Assembly: GCA_940671915.1 (NCBI GenBank) | Contig: CALNVZ010003433.1 | Location: 13,377,555-13,441,554 of the forward strand | DNA from: Paracentrotus lividus | Lineage: Eukaryota > Echinodermata > Echinoidea > Camarodonta > Echinidae | Direction of reading: 5' to 3' | Length of the DNA: 64,000 nt | Shown here: positions 56,501-64,000 of the stretch, one piece after another | How positions within the stretch are numbered: position 1 is the stretch's first letter | How the letters are laid out: every line of letters begins with the position of its first letter | Program-made: the position numbers and the translations under genes | The notes under the pieces: generated by a model | The model's input: only the letters and a program-made list of their open reading frames with translations | The model's database searches: none | Told to the model about the DNA's origin: nothing

Positions 56501-58920
56501 CTATATTTTTTTTTTTCATTATGACAAGCGTTATTGCATCATAATTATATGATCTTTCTTAAAAGCTGAATAGTAGCATGCCAACAAGACCCTATCAATT
56601 CAAATTTACACTCTTGTGACAAAAATATTGACATTGACATTGGGGATTTGAAATTACTATCTAGCAAAGGAATCAAAAGCAAAAATAAACATTGCAAATC
56701 TAAGGCTTTGAAAACTCCTCTAATGATGGATAAAAGTGCTTCACAAACTTCTCATCCTCATCATTATTACCTGAGCAACGTCATCTTTGAGCTGGTTGTA
56801 TTTCTCTAAATCCAGACTTTTCCTCTTGGAGAACTTATGGAACAGGACTAGGTACTTGCGATCCTTTGCATCGGGATACAGGAACTCCTGTAATAGAAAG
56901 TAGTAGAAGAAGTAGTAGTAATAACAATAGTAGGCCAAATTTGTAACTATTGTGGAGGCTTGCAAAAATCTGAGCGGAGGGTCCCATCAGAGAATGTAAC
57001 GATGAGGAATCCCTGATAATTTTATTTTCTAGCATCATTACATGCTTCACAAGGAGTAAAAAGGTGATAATATTCCATGGACTGCAGTGCTAACTTAAAC
57101 GTACCTAGGGATGCTTATGACTATGGTGATATTAAATTAAGTGACTGATTAGCTTTAAAATCTCAGGCAGTTCCTGTCTGACCTATAGGGTTGCAATGAT
57201 AATTACAGCATTTGATGGAAGAGTGATATTCTTAGATCCTGAATAAAATTCAACAATACTTTTGAAGCTAGAAATTAATGATTACTGCCAAACTACTGTG
57301 GAAGAAAACAAAATCAGTACATACAGATGTTCAATGATCAAAGAAAGATTGAGAAAGATGCCCCATCAATATACAAAGGGGGGTTTTGGTCTTCAATAAA
57401 CATGTCCTCTAGCTAGTTTGGTAAGGTGGTTTACATTTTTCCTGGTTCAAGCAACCTAGCTAATAATGGCATGATGGAAATTGAATGTGTGATAAGGCAA
57501 CTTCTCTTTGGTCTTGAAAGGCAATTCCACTTATACCAGAGATATATGTAAATATTTTATATTTTATACATTTTATTAATATTTTATATATATTTTTACA
57601 TATTAATAATTTTCTATTCAATGGCAAATTATCTGCCAACGATTGGAAATATGAAATATGTAACTTTAGCTGGGGAAATGGGGAAAGGCCCAGGTCACAA
57701 GATAGTACCCCTTTCGGGGAATTCAGGGGGAAGAGGAGTGTGTTTTTCATTGATTATTCCTTTTGTTCTCTCTGCATTTTTAGAGAATGTTGCAATTCCA
57801 TTTGCCGCCCTCATTATTTGACTAAATATATTGGTAGAATGAAGAGATCAGCAAAATCCAAATGAAGATTCACATGGAGAATTTTAAATTGTGAATCTAA
57901 AAATCCAGAAAGTTAGAAATATCAAATAAAATTGGAACAGGTGGTAGGTATCCATTTATATTCCCTACTAACCTGACGTGTTACTACGTAGTAGGAGTAT
58001 GCAGCGATTGCCGTCCCGTAGGTGACGAAATAGGTAATGGGTTCTACAATATCCCATGAGTACTCCCACCATGTGAGGCGAGCTAGAAGACCAAACTGAA
58101 CAGCCATGAAACCCAGGCCTCCCCACACGTACACGTTGGTGCTCTTCTTGGCTTTCATATCCAGTTCAGTTTTAAGCTAAAGAATCAACAACAACAACAA
58201 ATAATAAAGGACATCACTTTAGTCTACAGTCACATTTGGAATCTCATTATATCTTTAAATAAAGTGAATGATGAATACCCTAAACAAACTTAGCAGAAAA
58301 TCTTAAAAGGCAAAAATATGGATATCCATAAAGATAAGACTGATGATCTACAATTACTCCAACGTAACCATGCTTTCTGTTGTTTTTTTTTTCTCCATTT
58401 TCCACTTTTGTATAACACTTGCCATCATATCTGGCAAATTCCTGGTAAGCTTTACACAATGTACGTTTAAGATCCTATTTTCATACAATTTGGTTTTGAC
58501 TGAAAAGTAACAATTTTCGATAAAGTAAATTGAACAAACCCTTCTGGCTCTAGTGAAACCTGTAATAAGACCGCTCATAGAGGGCAACAGAAAAAGACTC
58601 ACGTTTCAATGTAAGGACTGTTCCGGGAAATAAGAAAATCGTGGTTTCAACAGATAACAAACTAAAGTGATTGTTTTACACGTAAGTCAACTTTTGAATA
58701 GATGGTTCCTGTCAACACAATATTTGACTAGTATATTTATCCTTGTTTTTATTTCTCACCCGTTCTAAAGGCTCCAGTTCTTGCTGGAGCACCTCCAGCT
58801 TGCCTCTAAGGATCTTCTCCTTCTCCAGTTGATGTTGCTCCACATGGAGGGTGGAGTAGAGCTGATAGATCATCGACTTGACATCATCTAGTGTCTTTGC
58901 ATCTTCACTTACTAGCTTAC
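53528..58920 (-). CDS. MCU: Mitochondrial calcium uniporter pore subunit, 3' exons (partial)
   Basis: Four exons: 58760-58920, 57973-58176, 56771-56887 and 53528-53623 (stop at 53528-53530), with GT/AG borders. Phases agree: the first exon starts with two bases of a split codon, the others are in phase 0. They give 191 residues. In order these are a matrix coiled coil ([20 protein letters not shown]), the first membrane helix ending [11 protein letters not shown], the pore motif WDIVEP, the second helix ([19 protein letters not shown]), then the matrix region [15 protein letters not shown] and the conserved RLRDPL near the C-terminus. MCU forms the calcium-selective channel of the inner mitochondrial membrane; the acidic residues of the WDxxEP motif bind calcium. 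Here the third position is V where animals usually have M. The targeting peptide and N-terminal domain must lie in exons past the right edge. The introns hold MITEs and tandem repeats. Confidence 0.95.
55040..55600. repeat. Two diverged copies of an intronic repeat
   Basis: 55040-55345 and 55450-55600 share GGCCCTCC, TTTGAGGAG, CAGAGTTTGCTCTAACT / CAGGGTTAGCTCTAACT, CCTAATT.TGGTTTGATATT and AGGGAAAATCCACC, in the same order. They lie in the last MCU intron. Confidence 0.6.
55617..56203. mobile_element. Inverted-repeat MITE in the last MCU intron
   Basis: The left end TTAAAGGAGAATGAAACCCT and the right end CCTAGGGTTTCCTTCCCCTT are inverted. The arms pair for most of the length (AGATGTGTGATGTCACACAT against ATGACATCACACATCTGG). 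About 590 bp with no coding capacity. Confidence 0.75.
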
Positions 58921-58984
58921 CTGGAGAAAGAGAGGGAGGTAATAATATATTGGTGTAATGTAAAAAGATACATAATTACGATTC

Positions 58985-59300
58985 TTAAGGGCATACATGT
59001 ACGATGTATAGGTCTCACTTAGATGGAGACTGGTTAGCAACTAGTTGCCAACTCTCTACGTCTCCTGGAAAGTAGCCGGGTCTCGAGGGAAAAGTCGCCG
59101 GAATTTTTAAACATGACGTTCAACTTTTTATTAATTTTGGAGTGTTTTTACTCTCCTAAAGGGCCCCATAGCGGCAGCGTTAATAGTTAGCACTGGGGAG
59201 ACCTGATCGAGACCCAGGAGACCTCCAAAGACATTACCACAACTTAGGTGACATATCAGAGCCTTCCAGGGGACCTGGTTATCATCTTGTCTTGAGATAC
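58985..59300. mobile_element. GTCTC-rich repeat resembling the GAGACGTC family
   Basis: GGAGACTGG, CTACGTCTCCTGG, GGGTCTCGAGGGAAAA, GGGGAGACCTG and CCCAGGAGACCTCC words in both orientations, similar to 34960-35300. In an MCU intron, 65 bp upstream of the exon at 58760-58920. Boundaries uncertain. Confidence 0.4.
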
Positions 59301-59481
59301 CTCAAGTTGCAAAGACGGAGAAAGCACAAGACAAGTTGTGGTCTGCCAAGTTTTATAGCGACATCTCTGCCAGTGATATTAAATGCAGGATGTCTGATAA
59401 TTTAAAATGAAAGACGGAGCGATCGGCAATGTGATATCAACAGTACTCAGGAGTTATGAGTTGTCATAATATAGTTTTGAA

Positions 59482-60090
59482 ATGCACATAAAGAATCCTC
59501 CCTTCTATCCTTCTGTCCCTCCCCCTCTTCTCACTACTCCCTTCTATCCTCTCCCCTCCATCTTTTATTTTTCACTTCTCCCTTCTATCCTTCTGTCCCT
59601 CCCCTCCATCTTTTATTTCTCACCCTCCTTCTATCCTCTCCCTCCATCTTTTATTTTCACTTCTCCCTTCTATCCTTCTATCCTCTCCCACCATCTTTTA
59701 TTTTTCACTTCCTCCTTCTATCCATCATCCTCCTCCATCTTTTATTTTTTCACTTCTCCCTTCTATCCTTCTGTCCCTCCCTCCATCTTTTATTTCTCCT
59801 CCTCCCTTCTATCCCCCCTCCATCTTTCATTTCTCACTTCTCCCTTCTACCCTTCTATCATCTCCCTCATTTTTTATTTTTACAACTTCTCCCTTCTATC
59901 CTTCTGTCCCTCCCCTCCATCTTTTATTTCTCCCTCCTCCCTTCTATTCCCTCCCTCCATCTTTTATTTCTCACTTCTCCCTTCTATCCTTCTATCATCT
60001 CACTCCATTTTTTATTTTTCACTTCTCCCTTCTATCCTTCTGTCCCTCCCCTCCATCTTTTATTTCTCACTCGTCCCTCCCCATCTACAC
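59482..60090 (+). repeat. Pyrimidine-rich tandem array
   Basis: Irregular repeats of CTTCTCCCTTCTATCCTTCT, GTCCCTCCCCTCCATC and TTTTATTT. One frame stays open for 211 residues of alternating P, S, F, Y and L; it is repeat translation, and the array lies within an MCU intron on the opposite strand. Confidence 0.9.
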
Positions 60091-60261
60091 AACTACCTCT
60101 ATCCAATGGGTATCTAAAGCCATCCTCTTCAAATCCTCTCATGAAAATCTCAGCTCAAAATACCCTCTCTTGACAAAAACCATGAACTAAATCTATAAAA
60201 CACTTAAGAAAACCACACAGAATGCAAAGTGTTTATTTTTACTGCTTGACTGATGCCATTT

Positions 60262-60724
60262 GACCACAGCATTCATTATAAAGTGTAAAGGGGTAAGAGC
60301 GGAGAGACATATTCATGAACTTGGTTAGTAGTAGGGAGGTATAACCCACTGCACTGACCACAGCATTCATTATAAAGTGTAAAAGGGTAAGAGCGGAGAG
60401 ACATATTCATGAACTTGGTTAGTAATAGGGAGGTATAACCCACTGCACTGACCACAGCATTCATTATAAAGTGTAAAGGGGTAAGAGCGGAGAGACATAT
60501 TCATGAACTTGGTTAGTAATAGGGAGGTATAACCCACTGCACTGACCACAGCATTCATTATAAAGTGTAAAGGGGTAAGAGCGGAGAGACATATTCATGA
60601 ACTTGGTTAGTAATAGGGAGGTATAACCCACTGCACTGACCACAGCATTCATTATAAAGTGTAAAGGGGTAAGAGCGGAGAGACATATTCATGAACTTGG
60701 TTAGTAATAGGGAGGTATAACCCC
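60262..60724. repeat. 94-bp tandem repeat, five copies
   Basis: Units start at 60262, 60356, 60450, 60544 and 60638, each beginning GACCACAGCATTCATTATAA. The copies differ at only one or two positions, so the array is recent or homogenised. The last unit runs into a C-rich stretch. Identical 62-residue frames in it are artefacts. Confidence 0.97.
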
Positions 60725-60858
60725 CCCCCCCTCCCCCTTGTCAGTAAAATAAATTATACACAAAATAATAATTGATTTATCTTATTTCTGCACAGAACTG
60801 TTAAAACTGGGGCAGGACATGACTGGCAATTTTTATTCTTAAGTACTTGTAAGTACTT

Positions 60859-61455
60859 TCCAAATATTTTGTCACAATTAATTTGTTTTAAAAATTCTTC
60901 GGAGCAATTATGTTGTATATATTTAGTACTTTGCTTTGAGGAATATGAAAGATTTCTCAGGTTTAACATCTAAAAAGTATACAATAGCCAATGGAAAAGG
61001 GGACTCTTGAAATTGCTATTCATATTCCTGAGAAATTTTAATGGCTATCTGCAAATAAGAACACAATTAAAATTATATACAATAAATTTTCCTTTCTTCT
61101 TCATCTTCTGCTGGCAAACATTAAATCATTATGTGATCTCGTTATTGTGAAGTGTCTGAATACATTACACACTGCTCTATCTTCTTGCTGGTAGAGTAAA
61201 TTCCTGCCTCATTGATCAAATAATGATTAAATCATATATACCAGTAATGATGCTTTATTTTTTTTTAATTGTAAAGGATGTCCGACGGTAGTATACACTA
61301 CATGTTTTTTAATGTTTTGAGCTGTTGTTCCCTTTCATCATTATACTGCTGGTTCTCTTGTTACAACACTCATTAAATTCATGTAGGAAATATAAGCAGA
61401 AAGATTACCACCATAAAGCAAACTCTACTTTATTTTTTTTATTATTTTTTTTTTG
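60859..61455 (+). repeat. Direct segmental duplication, copy 1
   Basis: Matches 63422-64000 in the same orientation from CCAAATATTTTGTCACAATT through ATAGCCAATGGAAAAGG, TTCATCTTCTGCTGGC and ACCACCATAAAGCAAACTCT, with scattered substitutions and small indels. Spacing is about 2.56 kb. No coding content seen. Confidence 0.9.
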
Positions 61456-63421
61456 GGGGGGGGGGGAGGAGGGGGTAATATTATTTGCTGAAGTGCAGAA
61501 GGCTGTTCACTTTAAAATGTTTTAACAAAAAGCTACAAACTCTCGCGCTTCGTAGCAGACAATCTGGAAACGGCTCCAATGAATTAAAGAAATGAAAAGG
61601 AGATAATGACAGTAATGGTTGAGAGCTCCAAAGTAGGTCGACATGTACTTCCTTTCTGGAGACACCACTTTCTAGCTAGAACAGACAATTTTCTTATATT
61701 CCGATACAGATGGACTTGTCAGGAAACATTAAGATTTCAGTTTCAGGATACATTTCCAGAAAAATACTTTGCTTGAGGAAGTGACCCAACATTGCTAAAT
61801 GTATTCAGGTTAGAATCATGTATGCAGCTCCGTTAAAAGCCATGTAATCTTCTGGAACATATAAGCTACATGTATTATGATGTCTCATGTGGTTTCTTGG
61901 AATGATTTATTGTCTATAATTGCATAATTATTATAAAATAATCTGAGTGGTGGTGACAATGAAAAAAAAAAATCAATCAAATAATAGCTTTTCAGTTTCA
62001 AACCAAACCTCAAGCGAGACAAATACATGTACAATCTAAATACTACAAATGTACCAACAGAATTTGCAGAAAATTGGGTAATTGTGGAGAAAAAAGACAA
62101 ACAGCCATTGTTTTGAAGACCAGAATGCCTAGCACATGGCATGCTGTGGCCACATGCTATTTGTATTTTTCTGCATGCTGCATTTCACACCGCATCCTCG
62201 TGTCACATGTATTCTTGCGCTGAGAATTCTGGCGAGATGGCATGGTGAAATGTACTCCGGGCCTCAATTTGACAAAGCTTCTCAATATTTAATCAAAATT
62301 TTACCTGAAATCATCCATAGAACATAACCATCTGGCCTTCACAAGCTTCACCAAAAGTAAAATCTTGTGAGTGCAAGAAGGGTGGTAACTCTCATATAAT
62401 AGAGTTACTATCCTTCTTGTTCTCTGATGATCTGATGATGATTGAAGGCTACATTGTAATTAGTAATGGACATCTACTCAGTGTGGGACAATTCAAGATG
62501 AAAACATTGAAACATAGTGACTGCAAGTAGTCAGAAGGACATTCATTCCATTTCCTTTACTAACAATACCATTTATCCAACATTAGATCTGTTGGAGAGC
62601 TAGAAGCGTATAATTCAAATCATCTTTTATTGAACTAATGCCCTAGCTCTTTTAGGATATCTGATATAGGCTGAAGGAAGTTTAGGGGAGAAAACCGTCT
62701 CAGCCAGTTTCACCCTTGACAATGTTTATTATGTAGAGCTACATTTGTTCACTTCTGGCGCACAGCACTTTTTTTTCCTTGTAGCCATCTGAAACTAAGA
62801 GGAAAAAATGGAGAGAATCTACTAGATTTAAACCAAATTTAGACAAAGACATGGAAATGCATCATCTGCTGATAGCCATAAGGATGTTACATTAGCTCCA
62901 TGTGAAAGGATGACTCTGTGTCCTGGTTCTCATAAAATTACATGTACAGTCTGTGTTTTAAAAAATGGTAAAGTCGGGAAAAAAAATATTTAGGTGTGAA
63001 ATACTTTCAGATAATGTGTGTTTGTGGTACCAAATGAAAGCCAGAAGATTTTCCTTGCTGATGCCCTTTGTTCTGTATAATTTGCTTTCGTAAAACAAAA
63101 GTTATGCTAAATTTTGTGCGACGACGAACAAATCGAAATTGAGCACTTCATGGCCATTATGCGAAACCTATACACAAAGGCATGGGACGGCGTGCGAAAA
63201 ATTGATTTTTCTTGATTGTAGAAAACTAGTCATATTTCAAAAATTACAACACCAAATGTGATGAAGAAAATTGCAGGTGAAAGTCTGATCTTCCTGCTTT
63301 TATATGAAAATACCAAATAATACCAGGTTGTGATTAAACTTCATACTATGAAAAAATGTTTTCCACTTGTACCATTTTATTTGACACAGACTGTAGTTAG
63401 GAGAAAATCTACCTTTTCAAT
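61456..63421. other. Presumed MCU intron, no feature seen
   Basis: AT-rich DNA with a G-run at about 61455-61475. No upstream MCU exon (the N-terminal domain) is recognisable on the minus strand. Confidence 0.5.
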
Positions 63422-64000
63422 TCCAAATATTTTGTCACAATTAACTTGTTTAAAACCTTCTTCAGAGCAATTATGTTGTACACACGTAGTACTTTGCTTA
63501 TTTAGGAATATGAAAGAGTTCACAGGTTTAAAAAAAGTATACAATAGCCAATGGAAAAGGGGGCTCTTCAAATTGCTATTCATATTCCTGAGAAATTTTA
63601 ATGGCTATCTGCAAATGAGAACACGATTAAAATTATATACAATAAATTTTCCTTTCTTCTTCATCTTCTGCTGGCAAACATTAAATCATTACGTGATCTC
63701 GTTATTGTGAAGTGTCTGAATACATTACACACTGCTCTATCTTCTTGCTGGTAGAGTAAATTCCTGCCTCATTGATCAAATAATGATTAAATCATATATA
63801 CCAGTATTGATGCTTTATTTTTTTTTAATTGTAAAGGATGTCTGACTGTAGTATACACTACACGTTTTGTAATGTTTTGAGCTGTTGTTCCCTTTTCATC
63901 ATTATACTGCTGGTTCTCTTGTTACAACACTCATTTGTGTAGGAAATATGTAAGCAGAAAGATTACCACCATAAAGCAAACTCTACTTTTTTTCTTTTTT
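63422..64000 (+). repeat. Direct segmental duplication, copy 2 (runs off the edge)
   Basis: Second copy of 60859-61455. Similarity continues to the last base of the window, so the true length is unknown. Confidence 0.9.

Noticed and set aside
59482-60117. A 211-residue open frame, the longest unbroken one apart from the N-gap artefacts
   Set aside because: It is a pyrimidine-rich tandem array; the amino acid pattern is purely repeat-derived and it sits within an MCU intron.
60276-60652. Three identical 62-residue frames in the 94-bp repeat
   Set aside because: They exist only because the unit is open in one frame; no start context or homology.

Overview
The window is eukaryotic nuclear DNA: AT-rich, with spliced genes, long introns, microsatellites and very many nested non-autonomous transposons. 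A tRNA-derived SINE, the recurring GCGAGCGCGAAGCGCGAGC motif and the kinds of cytochrome P450 present fit a marine deuterostome, most likely an echinoderm such as a sea urchin. That assignment is inference. There are two assembly gaps (10278-10901 and 43724-43823). No bacterial, phage or viral gene is recognisable.

Four protein-coding loci can be supported, all on the minus strand. (1) 15908-25275 is a complete seven-exon CYP2-like cytochrome P450 whose splice phases join into an uninterrupted 505-residue protein. (2) 38331-43047 holds only the last three exons of a close paralogue, broken by a stop codon at the end of the first of them and by three small indels around the haem-binding cysteine. 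Extra partial copies of its 3' end lie downstream, one of them split by a Harbinger-like MITE. (3) 30890-33961 is a two-exon CYP1-like P450, broken by several stops and frameshifts, whose only intron is almost entirely a large hairpin. (4) 53528-58920 holds the last four exons of the mitochondrial calcium uniporter pore subunit (MCU); its 5' exons lie beyond the right edge.

Layout. 1-15000: no gene; layered transposons, including a 3.3 kb hAT-like element filled with a minisatellite, a mariner-type palindrome and several GACGTC-rich fold-backs. 15000-25300: the intact P450, with a transposon or repeat array in most introns. 25300-30900: transposons. 30900-34000: the CYP1-like pseudogene. 34000-37000: a palindrome built around a mariner-type MITE. 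37000-43050: the CYP2-like pseudogene, with nested transposons in one intron. 43050-53500: mostly unique AT-rich DNA with a Sleeping-Beauty-like Tc1 MITE and a hAT-like element with a perfect 8-bp target duplication. 53500-64000: MCU exons and introns, with a 94-bp tandem array and a direct duplication running off the right edge.

Functionally, the P450s would be microsomal monooxygenases in a cluster where one member survives and two are decaying; MCU is an unrelated neighbour acting in the inner mitochondrial membrane. I found no new gene system. The unusual material is structural: a MITE inserted in a copy of itself, intron and intergenic palindromes, and a set of CACTG-ended elements that each carry their own palindromic motif.
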